Part shown: positions 53,953 to 61,492 of the stretch, piece by piece
Layout of the letters: each line of letters begins with the position of its first letter
Position numbering within the stretch: position 1 is the first letter of the stretch
Assembly (NCBI GenBank): GCA_045544515.1
Contig: JAZPZD010000002.1
Location: 1 to 64,000, forward strand
Origin: RGIG8748 sp045544515
Lineage (GTDB): Bacteria > Bacillota > Clostridia > UMGS1810
DNA length: 64,000 nt
Direction of reading: 5' to 3'
Program-made: the position numbers and the translations under genes
The notes under the pieces: generated by a model
Told to the model about the DNA's origin: nothing
The model's database searches: none
Seen by the model: only the letters and a program-made list of their open reading frames with translations

Positions 53953-54192
53953 ATGCCGGAAAAAAAGCCCAATGTACTGACACAGTTTTTATACGCATTC
54001 CGACAGAAAAAACCGCCCGCAGACGATATAGTAGCCATGGCGGACAAAATAATAGAAGAATATATCTATACCAAAAACAAGCTCATCCATCGCAAATGCA
54101 GACAAAAAAACCGCAGCGGTGTAACGATTGCTCTTGCCGTCGCTGCGGTATTGGTTGTGTTGTTTTTGATTAAGAAACTGCTTATACAATAA
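53953..54192 (+). CDS. Unrecognised 79-residue tail-anchored protein
   Basis: The first 50 residues are hydrophilic and basic (EKKPNVLTQFLYAFRQKK, later KCRQKNR). The last 25 form one hydrophobic segment ending in KKLLIQ, so it should be anchored by its C-terminus with the N-terminus inside the cell. AAAGGAG precedes the ATG. It lies 53 bp behind sigE, where sigG stands in Bacillus, and may belong to sporulation. It overlaps the end of mtaB by 11 bases in a convergent arrangement. Confidence 0.65.
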   Translation: MPEKKPNVLTQFLYAFRQKKPPADDIVAMADKIIEEYIYTKNKLIHRKCRQKNRSGVTIALAVAAVLVVLFLIKKLLIQ

Positions 54193-55468
54193 GTGTGTCG
54201 CCCTTTATTTCCTTTGGGACAACCTTTATAAACTTGGCGGATATGTCGGTATCTGACGCCATACGGACCTTGATATAATTGGTCATATGACCCTCGTAAA
54301 TTCCGTCTTTTACCTCTTGTTCAAAGAGTACCTCGCACTCTTTGCCTATATAGCCTTTGAGATAGTCGGATTTCAACTTGGAAAGTTCGCAAATCATAAT
54401 AGAACTGCGTTTTTCCTTTACGGATTTTTCTATCTGGTCTGGGAGCTTGTCCGCCTTGGTACCCTTGCGGTTTGAATATGCAAAAACATGTGCATCGGCA
54501 AGGTTAATCTCTTTGGCAAAGTCAAGAGATGAAATAAACTCTTCATCCGTTTCACCGGGAAAACCGACCATAATATCCGTAGCAATGGCAGGATTGTCAA
54601 AGTACCTCCTGAGTAAATCAACACTTTTTCGGTACTCGTCGGTGGTATACTTTCTGTTCATTCGTTTAAGAGTTTCGTCGCATCCGCTCTGCAGTGCTAT
54701 GTGGAAGTGATTGCACATGATATCTATTTTGGCAATTTCCTTTATAAAATCCTCTGTGAGTATTCTCGGTTCTATTGAACCCAGTCGTATACGGCGTACA
54801 CCGTCTATCCCGGCAACAGCCTTTATAACATCAAGTAGCGTTTGCGTCTTTAAATCCTTGCCGTATGATGCAAGGTGAATTCCCGTAAGTACGATTTCGG
54901 AAAAGCCGTTTGCAGCAAGAGTTTTTACCTCTGTAACTATGCTTTCAAGACTTCGGCTGCGTACGGGTCCTCTTGCATAGGGAATTATACAATAGGTACA
55001 AAATTCACTGCAGCCGTCTTCTATCTTAACAAAGGCTCTCGTCTTGGACGAATATGAGGACACCTGCATTTCTTCGTAGGTGCGGTTTTTGAGTGCGTCG
55101 GTTACATCTATCTTCTTTTGCTTGGTTTTAAGAACCTCTTCGCACATTTCTACGATGCGGCTTCTGTCTTTTGTTCCGAGGATCAGGCCTACTTTGTCAA
55201 TTTTTTTAACCTCATCGGGCGAAACTTGAGAATAGCATCCCACTACTGCAATGAGTGCATCGGGATTTTTCTTTGCGGCACGGTGTATCATACGGCGAGA
55301 CTTGCTGTCGCCTGTTCCGGTTACAGTACAGGTGTTTATGACATATATATCGCATTTTTCGTCGAAATTTTTAACCTCATATCCTTTGGACAAAAAGAGG
55401 TTCGCCATAGCTTCGGTTTCGTATTGATTTACTTTGCAACCCAAGGTGCAGAAAGACACTGTGCTCAT
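54182..55468 (-). CDS. mtaB: tRNA (t6A37) methylthiotransferase
   Basis: This 428-residue radical SAM protein has the N-terminal UPF0004 domain with three cysteines (TLGCKVNQYE, INTCTV and VGCYSQ), the radical SAM motif CTYCIIPYARG and a C-terminal TRAM domain. It adds a methylthio group to t6A at position 37 of tRNAs reading ANN codons. The length and TLGCKVNQYE start fit MtaB and not MiaB. An AAGGAG site precedes the ATG. Confidence 0.93.
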   Translation of the reverse strand: MSTVSFCTLGCKVNQYETEAMANLFLSKGYEVKNFDEKCDIYVINTCTVTGTGDSKSRRMIHRAAKKNPDALIAVVGCYSQVSPDEVKKIDKVGLILGTKDRSRIVEMCEEVLKTKQKKIDVTDALKNRTYEEMQVSSYSSKTRAFVKIEDGCSEFCTYCIIPYARGPVRSRSLESIVTEVKTLAANGFSEIVLTGIHLASYGKDLKTQTLLDVIKAVAGIDGVRRIRLGSIEPRILTEDFIKEIAKIDIMCNHFHIALQSGCDETLKRMNRKYTTDEYRKSVDLLRRYFDNPAIATDIMVGFPGETDEEFISSLDFAKEINLADAHVFAYSNRKGTKADKLPDQIEKSVKEKRSSIMICELSKLKSDYLKGYIGKECEVLFEQEVKDGIYEGHMTNYIKVRMASDTDISAKFIKVVPKEIKGDTLIV

Positions 55469-55544
55469 ATATATAAACTCCTTAAATTTGTTCTGTGTTT
55501 ATTATACACTACTTACAAAAATTTGCAATAGTTTATAAAACAAT

Positions 55545-55573
55545 TTGACTTAAAAATTGCACTGTAGTATAAT
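55545..55573 (+). promoter_or_regulatory. Promoter of the Crh-like HPr gene
   Basis: It has -35 TTGACT (55545-55550), a 17-bp spacer and -10 TATAAT (55568-55573), 35 bp before the ATG. Confidence 0.8.
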
Positions 55574-55608
55574 GTAAATGTAAAAATTTTGTATTGGAGG
55601 AATTTAAT

Positions 55609-55839
55609 ATGACAACTTTTAAAATTATGTTGAGCTCAATCAATGATGTTAAGAATTTTGTTAACATTGTTAACAAGTATGATTTTGATATTGATCTTAT
55701 TTCGGATCGCTATGTAGTTGACGCAAAGTCAATTATGGGAATATTCAGTCTTGACCTTACCAAAGCTATTGCGGTAGAAGCTCACGCAGACGATGCTTCC
55801 AAGTTCGAAGAAGAGCTTAAGGCATACATAGTAGACTAA
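55609..55839 (+). CDS. HPr-fold protein without the phosphocarrier histidine (Crh-like)
   Basis: This 76-residue protein aligns with HPr around AKSIMGIFSLDL, where the regulatory serine (Ser41, equal to HPr Ser46) is kept. The GIHARPA segment with active His15 is replaced by INDVKNF, so it cannot pass phosphate in the PTS. This is the pattern of Crh, a regulator that binds CcpA when phosphorylated by HPr kinase. I infer a regulatory role. The GGAGG site sets the start at 55609. Confidence 0.78.
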   Translation: MTTFKIMLSSINDVKNFVNIVNKYDFDIDLISDRYVVDAKSIMGIFSLDLTKAIAVEAHADDASKFEEELKAYIVD

Positions 55840-55853
55840 TAATCAAAAATTTT

Positions 55854-55933
55854 CAGGTTGCCAAAAGGCTTGTTGTACACGGCGGGATACTTTCCGTTTT
55901 AGTGTGCATATACGCTTTTTTGCAACCTTTTTT
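55854..55933 (+). terminator. Long structured hairpin ending in a T-run
   Basis: AGGTTGC (55855-55861) pairs with GCAACCT (55922-55928), AAAAGGC with GCTTTT, and TGTACAC with GTGTGCA inside it, followed by six Ts. It ends the HPr transcript. It is more elaborate than an ordinary terminator and could be a small RNA. Confidence 0.7.
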
Positions 55934-55959
55934 CTAACAAAGCACCGGGAGGTTATCTT

Positions 55960-56499
55960 ATGGAGTACATTTATAAACCCACAGAATACGAAATCAAATT
56001 AATAATACTTTATACGATAAAATCACTCAAGGTCAGTGCAAACTATACCCTGCTCGACTATGTTATATCCTCTGCCGCAAATGTGAATTACTTCGACCTG
56101 GAGCAGTATATAGCATCCCTCATAGACAAAAACAACCTTATGGAATATGAAGCAGATGGGAATATCTATTTTTCCATAACAGACAGCGGTGAGGAAACGC
56201 TGGAGTTTTTCTCGCACAAGATACCCGCAAGTATAAGAGGCCGTCTTGACGAAAAAATCCGCAACATCAATCTCAAAGAAAAACTCGGGAACAAGGTTGT
56301 TGCCGATTATTTTCCTATAAACGAAAAAGAGTATACGGTAAAGCTCACCATGGAAGAGAGCGGGCTTACCCTTATGGAAATAGAGCTGTATGCCGGCAAC
56401 AAAGAACGAGCCATTGCAATGTGCTCTTATCTTAAGAAAAACACATCGCAGTTTTATGCCGATGTTTCCAGACTTATAGATAGTGGTTTAAATAAATAA
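55960..56499 (+). CDS. DUF4364 family protein
   Basis: This 179-residue protein has an N-terminal winged-helix-like half (YEIKLIILYTIKSL through FSITDSGEETLEFF) and a mixed alpha/beta C-terminal half. DUF4364 is confined to Firmicutes and has no assigned function; the first half suggests DNA binding or a wHTH scaffold. GGGAGG precedes the ATG. It lies 17 bp before the AI-2E transporter gene. Confidence 0.85.
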   Translation: MEYIYKPTEYEIKLIILYTIKSLKVSANYTLLDYVISSAANVNYFDLEQYIASLIDKNNLMEYEADGNIYFSITDSGEETLEFFSHKIPASIRGRLDEKIRNINLKEKLGNKVVADYFPINEKEYTVKLTMEESGLTLMEIELYAGNKERAIAMCSYLKKNTSQFYADVSRLIDSGLNK

Positions 56500-56516
56500 T
56501 TAAAGCGGTGAAATAA

Positions 56517-57650
56517 ATGAACTTTGACGAGATAAAAAAGAATATCGGCATTTTTGTCCTTGCTGTTATGATTATAATCGTATACAAAACATTTGACAGC
56601 ATAGGAATTGTTTTTGGATATATCGGCGACTTTTTGAGGCTTCTTATACCAATATTTTTAGCGCTTGCGATAGCCTTTATCCTCCATCCTCTGTGCAGAA
56701 AAATCGAGGATTTTTGCCGCAAGTTCAAGATCAAATGGGTGTCAAAGCATTGCAGAGGCATCTCGGTAACTATTATTTTTATTGCGGCTATTATAGTGAT
56801 AACAGGCTTTTTCAGAATTCTTTTGCCTACACTTTTTAAGAGCATCACAGACCTTGCATTGCAGCTGCCAAATATAGTAAGCAAGTTTTCCAGATACCTG
56901 TATTCACTTGATTTTGACGGATATACACTTCACACCTTTTTAGACAAAATCACTTTTGAAAACCTTATGTCCGGATTTGACCTGGACAATGTAAAATCCT
57001 ATATGTCTGGCATTGCGGGCTTTTCAAAGGCGGTTTTTAATATATTCTTGTCTCTTATCATCTCTGTGTATATACTGCTGGACAGAAAAGGGTTCAAGGA
57101 AACATGCCGAAAGGTTTCGCTTCTAATCTTTCCGAAAAAAGGTATGGATGTAATCTCAAAATATGTAAGCCACACATTTAATATTATGCACAAATATGTA
57201 TACTGTCAGCTTTTGGAGGTTGTGATTGTATTTGTGCTCTCGCTTATCATACTTCTTGTAATGGGTGTGCAGTATGCCCCCATACTGTCTTTGTTTATAG
57301 GCGTGTTTAACCTGATACCCTATTTTGGTGCGATAATTGCATGCACCGTAACGGCACTGCTTACGGTATTTACATCTTCCCTTTCCAAAGGTATTGCAGT
57401 TGCTGTGGCACTTATTATAATGCAGCAGATTGATGCCAACATAATACAGCCCAAGCTCGTAAAAGATACTCTCAAGGTAAAACCTTTCTGGGTTATTTGC
57501 GGAGTGTCTGTGGGCGGAGGTCTGTTTGGTATACTCGGCATTCTTCTGGCGGTTCCGTTTATGGCACTTGTAAAGACCATATTTGAAGATTGCTATGATT
57601 ATTACCATTTCAAGAACAACCCCGATAAAATATCTGATAACGAGGTATAA
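56517..57650 (+). CDS. AI-2E-family transporter
   Basis: This 377-residue membrane protein has about eight hydrophobic segments and the family end motif (ANIIQPKLVKDTLKVKPFWVICGVSVGGGLFG-type region, 430-bp part 57437-57540). Members include Na+(Li+)/H+ antiporters and the autoinducer-2 exporter TqsA. The substrate here is unknown. Confidence 0.88.
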   Translation: MNFDEIKKNIGIFVLAVMIIIVYKTFDSIGIVFGYIGDFLRLLIPIFLALAIAFILHPLCRKIEDFCRKFKIKWVSKHCRGISVTIIFIAAIIVITGFFRILLPTLFKSITDLALQLPNIVSKFSRYLYSLDFDGYTLHTFLDKITFENLMSGFDLDNVKSYMSGIAGFSKAVFNIFLSLIISVYILLDRKGFKETCRKVSLLIFPKKGMDVISKYVSHTFNIMHKYVYCQLLEVVIVFVLSLIILLVMGVQYAPILSLFIGVFNLIPYFGAIIACTVTALLTVFTSSLSKGIAVAVALIIMQQIDANIIQPKLVKDTLKVKPFWVICGVSVGGGLFGILGILLAVPFMALVKTIFEDCYDYYHFKNNPDKISDNEV

Positions 57651-57735
57651 TTGAAGGCAAAATCAAGCAAAATATCCTTGATATGAACCAGTGCAGAATA
57701 TTTTCTCAAATTTATCAATTTTTTTCAAAAATAGC

Positions 57736-57764
57736 TTGACAAATTGCTGCAAAGCTGATATAAT
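57736..57764 (+). promoter_or_regulatory. Promoter of the five-tRNA operon
   Basis: It has consensus -35 TTGACA (57736-57741), a 17-bp spacer and -10 TATAAT (57759-57764), 31 bp before tRNA-Gly. Confidence 0.9.
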
Positions 57765-57795
57765 CTTAAAGTCGGTTACAGAAACTGACTTGTAC

Positions 57796-57870
57796 GCGGG
57801 TGTAGTTCAATGGCTAGAATTCCAGCCTTCCAAGCTGGCCGTGTGGGTTCGATTCCCATCACCCGCTCCA
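57796..57870 (+). tRNA. tRNA-Gly (TCC)
   Basis: The acceptor GCGGGTG/CACCCGC, anticodon TCC (loop CTTCCAA) and encoded CCA are present. Confidence 0.96.
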
Positions 57871-57876
57871 ATATTT

Positions 57877-57953
57877 GCGCCAGTAGCTCAGCTGGATAGA
57901 GCATCTGCCTTCTAAGCAGAGGGTCGGGAGTTCGAGTCTCTCCTGGCGCGCCA
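57877..57953 (+). tRNA. tRNA-Arg (TCT)
   Basis: The acceptor GCGCCAG/CTGGCGC, anticodon TCT (loop CTTCTAA) and encoded CCA are present. Confidence 0.97.
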
Positions 57954-57961
57954 ATATATCT

Positions 57962-58039
57962 GGTGGGTATAGTTCAGTTGGTTAGAGCGCCAGATTGTGA
58001 TTCTGGAGGTCGTCGGTTCGAATCCGACTACCCACCCCA
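57962..58039 (+). tRNA. tRNA-His (GTG)
   Basis: The acceptor GTGGGTA/TACCCAC, an encoded extra 5' G facing C73, anticodon GTG (loop TTGTGAT) and encoded CCA are present. Confidence 0.97.
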
Positions 58040-58049
58040 CAATATATAC

Positions 58050-58127
58050 TGGGCTGTAGCCAAGTCGGTAAGGCACCAGATTTTGATTCTGGCATTTTCG
58101 CTGGTTCGAGTCCAGTCAGCCCAGCCA
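58050..58127 (+). tRNA. tRNA-Gln (TTG)
   Basis: The acceptor TGGGCTG/CAGCCCA, anticodon TTG (loop TTTTGAT) and encoded CCA are present. Confidence 0.97.
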
Positions 58128-58171
58128 CCCTTCGGGGCATACGACTGTGCCGCTTTTTAAAAACTTAATAC

Positions 58172-58247
58172 GGGCCATTAGCTCAGTCGGCAGAGCACTT
58201 GACTTTTAATCAAGGTGTCCGGAGTTCGAATCTCCGATGGCTCACCA
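58172..58247 (+). tRNA. tRNA-Lys (TTT)
   Basis: The acceptor GGGCCAT/ATGGCTC, anticodon TTT (loop CTTTTAA) and encoded CCA are present. Its 3' end is the anchor of the tail element and island. Confidence 0.97.
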
Positions 58248-58317
58248 AAACGAAAAGGACGCATTTGGCGTCCTTTTTGGTTTGTGTGGCAATAATTAAG
58301 GGAGATTCGAACTCTGA
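58245..58317 (+). repeat. 73-bp direct repeat, left copy
   Basis: It starts at the CCA of tRNA-Lys, includes the terminator stem AAAGGACGC/GCGTCCTTT and ends in the inverted T-arm GGAGATTCGAACTC plus TGA. Confidence 0.97.
58252..58279 (+). terminator. Terminator of the five-tRNA operon
   Basis: The stem AAAAGGACGC/GCGTCCTTTTT with an ATTTG loop ends in Ts. It is inside the 73-bp repeat. Confidence 0.9.
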
Positions 58318-58454
58318 GAGGGCACGAGCCGTTAAGAAAAATAGTCCGGTGGACTGTTTTTCAGGCGAGTGGTGCGCAGACGGGTACCGAAAGCGTAGCT
58401 TTGGGTCGGCAAGCAAGGCGAATGCATGGCATTCGTTTCTCCGATGGCTCACCA
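58301..58454 (+). mobile_element. tRNA-tail element behind tRNA-Lys
   Basis: It starts with an inverted copy of the tRNA-Lys T-arm (GGAGATTCGAACTC, 58301-58314). The core then shares GGGCACGAGCCGTT, a first hairpin ending in TTTTT, AGGCGAGTG and CGGGTAC with the element at tRNA-Pro. It ends with a direct copy of the last 17 bases of tRNA-Lys including CCA (58438-58454). Confidence 0.82.
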
Positions 58455-58497
58455 AAAAAGACAGACTATTTTGATAGAATAGTCTGTCTTTTTTTAT
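58455..58497 (+). terminator. Second terminator behind the tail copy
   Basis: The stem AAGACAGACTATT/AATAGTCTGTCTT is followed by Ts. It shields the island from tRNA read-through. Confidence 0.9.
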
Positions 58498-58711
58498 CCC
58501 TTGAAAATGTAGTAATAATGCGGTTTCCGTTTTTTTGCATTTTGTAGACTTTCAAAAAATACTTATCAAAGGACTAATTCTTTAAATTTTGCACCTTTAC
58601 AAATTGTAATCGTTTAATTTATGGGGTAAAAGTTTATTTTATGTATTCGTTTGATTTTTATATGAAATGTTAAATTTTATATTTCACCTTTTCTGTGTTG
58701 CTTATAATCCG
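58498..58711. other. AT-rich stretch before the island genes
   Basis: I see no gene or repeat here. It is strongly AT-rich and lies upstream of the XRE promoter, so it may hold controller binding sites, but no clear palindrome stands out. Confidence 0.5.
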
Positions 58712-58740
58712 TTGATTTATATTCCGTTTACTCATATAAT
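58712..58740 (+). promoter_or_regulatory. Promoter of the XRE-NUDIX-methyltransferase-endonuclease operon
   Basis: It has -35 TTGATT (58712-58717), a 17-bp spacer and -10 TATAAT (58735-58740). Transcription would start about 20 bases before the GTG start at 58767. Confidence 0.78.
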
Positions 58741-58766
58741 TGTTTTATGTATTGGGAGGTGTTTTT

Positions 58767-58973
58767 GTGATTACAAAAAAACTGGGTGTTCGCATACGAG
58801 AACTACGTAATCAAGCTGGGATTAGTCAAGAAAAATTTGCTTTAAGTATTGAAATGGATAGAACGTATTTCGCTTCAGTAGAAGCTGGCAAAAGAAATAT
58901 TGCAATTTGCAATATTAAAAAAATTGCGGATGGACTAAATGTTTCGTTGTCAGAGTTATTCAAAGGATTATGA
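58767..58973 (+). CDS. XRE-family regulator, probable restriction-modification controller
   Basis: This 68-residue protein is a single Cro/C1-type helix-turn-helix domain (RIRELRNQAGISQEKFALSI, then RTYFASVEAGKRN). Size and position match the C proteins that delay endonuclease expression in restriction-modification systems. The frame is open from 58740, but that codon overlaps the -10 box, while GTG 58767 has GGGAGGTG seven bases before it. It leads the cargo operon. Confidence 0.85.
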   Translation: MITKKLGVRIRELRNQAGISQEKFALSIEMDRTYFASVEAGKRNIAICNIKKIADGLNVSLSELFKGL

Positions 58974-58991
58974 CAATAAATAGGTGAAATT

Positions 58992-59447
58992 ATGATATAC
59001 AATAAATCAATAACAGCAACAGTATACATCATTAACGATGGGAAAGTGCTGTTACATAAACACAAAAAATATAATACATGGTTTCCTGTAGGTGGGCATT
59101 TGGAGCCTCACGAATTACCGCATGAGGCGGCAATTCGTGAGGCTAAAGAAGAAGCCGGACTTGATATAACATTGGTGGAAACTGAAAATGTTCCTCGTTT
59201 TGACATCGGGCGTGTTGATAGATTGCCTGCTCCATTCTGCCTTTATCACGAAGGTGATATCGAAGAACAATTTCTTGATTTTATATATATCGGTGAAGCA
59301 AAGCAAACAGACTTCTCTCCGATGATAAGCGAGAGTAAGGAATTGCGATGGTTTTCTAATGAAGACTTAAAAAATGAAAATATAAAGGTTCATGTAAAAA
59401 ATACTGCAGTCATGGTTTTAGACTACTTGAGGGGGCAAAAGACGTGA
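58992..59447 (+). CDS. NUDIX hydrolase
   Basis: This 151-residue protein has a perfect NUDIX box: GGHLEPHELPHEAAIREA followed by KEEAGL. Members cleave nucleoside diphosphates linked to another group; the substrate here is unknown. It lies 18 bp after the controller and shares four bases (GTGA) with the methyltransferase start, so it is a true part of the restriction-modification operon. Confidence 0.92.
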   Translation: MIYNKSITATVYIINDGKVLLHKHKKYNTWFPVGGHLEPHELPHEAAIREAKEEAGLDITLVETENVPRFDIGRVDRLPAPFCLYHEGDIEEQFLDFIYIGEAKQTDFSPMISESKELRWFSNEDLKNENIKVHVKNTAVMVLDYLRGQKT

Positions 59448-60424
59448 TACATACATTTTTTGATTTTTGCTCTGGTATCGGTGGAGGTAGATTAGGCCTT
59501 GAAAAAGCCGGACTACACTGTGTTGGACGTTCTGAAACAAGCAGACTTGCCGATACAACATATAAACTGATGCACAATACTGAAAATGATAATAATTACG
59601 GCAATCTAAAAAAACTCGGAAAAGATAATCTCCCAAATTTTGATGTTTTAATTGCGGGTTTTCCTTGCCAAACGTTCTCTGTTATAGGAAGGCAAGAAGG
59701 TTTTTCGGATGACCGTGGACAGATTATTTTTCAATTATCTCGTATTATGCGAGAAATGCAGCCCAAATGTTTTATATTGGAAAACGTCAAAGGTCTTGTA
59801 ACGCACGATGGAGGTTGTACCATAAAAAAGATTATGGAAGAGCTTAATGAGTCCGGGTATGTTGCAAGTTATAGAGTTCTTACAAGTTTGAATTATCGTG
59901 TGCCACAAATGCGACAGAGAGTATATTTTGTTGGTTTTAGAAAAGACTTAAATTTGGATTATTCTAAATTTTTGTGGCCGGAGTTCGTGGACAAACAACC
60001 TTTGTCAGAGTTCTTAATAGACAATAATGTTGCAGATGAAGAAAGACTTACCATTTTAAAGTATTATCTCAACAACCCGGTAAACCAAGGAAAGTACACC
60101 ATAGATGATTTGCTAAAAATGGAAGGCAAAATACTTGACACACGAATGAACGATTTAAGAATATATGATGGCAGGTGTCCAACTCTACGTGCTCAAAGAG
60201 ATGGTGTGTTATATGTGAGAAACGGAAGAATTTATCAACTGACAGGGTATGAAGCTTTGTTGCTTCAAGGATTCCCAAAAGAATGTGCTGACAAAGTTAA
60301 AAACATTGTTTCTGATAGACATTTGCTTATGCAAGCTGGAAATGCTATGACGGTTGATGTTATTGAGGCACTTGGTAAAAGTATAATAAAATTTTTAAAT
60401 ATAGGAGGTTGTTACAATGAGTAG
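59444..60424 (+). CDS. DNA (cytosine-5) methyltransferase 1
   Basis: This 326-residue enzyme has motif I FFDFCSGIGGGRLGLE, motif IV with catalytic C75 (GFPCQTFSVIGRQ), motif VI ENVKGL, motif VIII QMRQRVYFVGF and motif X QAGNAMTVDVIEALG. The target-recognition region (about 190-265) is short. It protects the host site from the next gene product. The start is GTG behind GAGGGGG. It overlaps the endonuclease gene by eight bases. Confidence 0.94.
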   Translation: MIHTFFDFCSGIGGGRLGLEKAGLHCVGRSETSRLADTTYKLMHNTENDNNYGNLKKLGKDNLPNFDVLIAGFPCQTFSVIGRQEGFSDDRGQIIFQLSRIMREMQPKCFILENVKGLVTHDGGCTIKKIMEELNESGYVASYRVLTSLNYRVPQMRQRVYFVGFRKDLNLDYSKFLWPEFVDKQPLSEFLIDNNVADEERLTILKYYLNNPVNQGKYTIDDLLKMEGKILDTRMNDLRIYDGRCPTLRAQRDGVLYVRNGRIYQLTGYEALLLQGFPKECADKVKNIVSDRHLLMQAGNAMTVDVIEALGKSIIKFLNIGGCYNE

Positions 60425-61205
60425 TTGGCAAGATTTTGAGGTTGAATGCACAGATTATTTAAATGATACATTTGGGAATTACGCCACATTTTATCATGAA
60501 GGTGGCTCTGATTCCACTATCCCAGATATAAGAGTAGAAACAAATACAAATCGAACATTTTATATTGATGCAAAACATTGTCCAGCTCAGTGTGGACAAT
60601 TTGTGCTTCTGCCAAATATCTCGACTCGTACTTTTGAATATAGCTCGTTAAATGCAAACAGAATAAATGCTCATGCAATTGAAATAATTAATTTCATGAA
60701 CAGTGATTTTGATGAGTTTAGAGAGGCAGGAACTGCTGGGAAAGATATAAATATGCAAAACGGCTCCCAAATCTTTGCCGATTGGATTATCCAAATATAC
60801 AAAGAAAAAGGAGCACGTTTATTTATTACAAATGATTTTAGAATTGTAGACATTGACGACTTTTCGAAATATTTCAATGTGTCTGCCAAATACCGCATCA
60901 AGCGTAGTGGTTCCAGTAGCGTTGGTAAAAGTAGCTTGTCTGCGATATCAACATACTTAAAAGACCATTATAATATTTCTTCTGTAATGGCTGATAGTGA
61001 TAAAATGTTCGTCACCTCATCGGTTAATTTGCACGACGAACGTTTCATTTATGGCGGATATGAATATATGATTTCCGACAGGGGTTCATCGTATGAGATT
61101 AGAAAACTTTCTAACACTTATAATGCAAATGTTATTTTCTCAATAGACCTTAAAGGTAGCAAGACCGGATTATCAAATGAGGAATTTATTGCTTTTTTAA
61201 GGTAG
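60417..61205 (+). CDS. Type II restriction endonuclease, PD-(D/E)XK fold
   Basis: This 262-residue protein has the nuclease core in its first 60 residues: a glutamate at 10, PD (36-37) in GGSDSTIPDIRV, then a strand ending DAK (51-53). That gives the PD-x13-DAK catalytic set. The rest shows no known domain to me. Its translation is coupled to methyltransferase 1, which makes it the cognate endonuclease. The recognition site is unknown. The GGAGG site lies inside the methyltransferase end. Confidence 0.82.
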   Translation: MSSWQDFEVECTDYLNDTFGNYATFYHEGGSDSTIPDIRVETNTNRTFYIDAKHCPAQCGQFVLLPNISTRTFEYSSLNANRINAHAIEIINFMNSDFDEFREAGTAGKDINMQNGSQIFADWIIQIYKEKGARLFITNDFRIVDIDDFSKYFNVSAKYRIKRSGSSSVGKSSLSAISTYLKDHYNISSVMADSDKMFVTSSVNLHDERFIYGGYEYMISDRGSSYEIRKLSNTYNANVIFSIDLKGSKTGLSNEEFIAFLR

Positions 61206-61488
61206 TTTCTTTGAGAAAAACTATATACTTTTTGAGGGCATATTTGTAAGTACTTAATTGGTATTTGCCAACAGGCATGGATGTTTCAATAACATTCATC
61301 TGTTCGTTAATCCCCTTGTTTTTAAACAATGAAAGTAGAAAACTACACTCATCCTTTCGATATTCTACATCAATGTCACAGTGAGTTATCTCCCGTTCTA
61401 TGCGTTTAAGCCTTGAAACTATGTCACTTACAACTTTTTTGTTGGCATCTTGGTGGGAGAACCATATACGAAAATCCATTTCGTTCAT
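61186..61488 (-). CDS. Unrecognised 100-residue protein behind methyltransferase 2
   Basis: The protein is helical and charged (FRIWFSHQDANKKVVSDI, then SRLKRIEREITHCDI) and has no catalytic motif I can see. An AAAGGAG site lies inside the end of methyltransferase 2, four bases away, so the two genes are coupled. Its 3' end overlaps the convergent endonuclease gene by 20 bases. It may be the shortened N-terminal part of a second endonuclease or an accessory protein. The function is unknown. Confidence 0.65.
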   Translation of the reverse strand: MNEMDFRIWFSHQDANKKVVSDIVSRLKRIEREITHCDIDVEYRKDECSFLLSLFKNKGINEQMNVIETSMPVGKYQLSTYKYALKKYIVFLKETTLKKQ

Positions 61489-61492
61489 ATGC

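Noticed and set aside
58199..58474. Reading frames of 91 (+) and 81 (-) residues over tRNA-Lys and its tail element
   Set aside because: Both contain translated tRNA sequence (for example SHRRFELRTP on the minus strand) and have no start signals. They are shadows of RNA genes.
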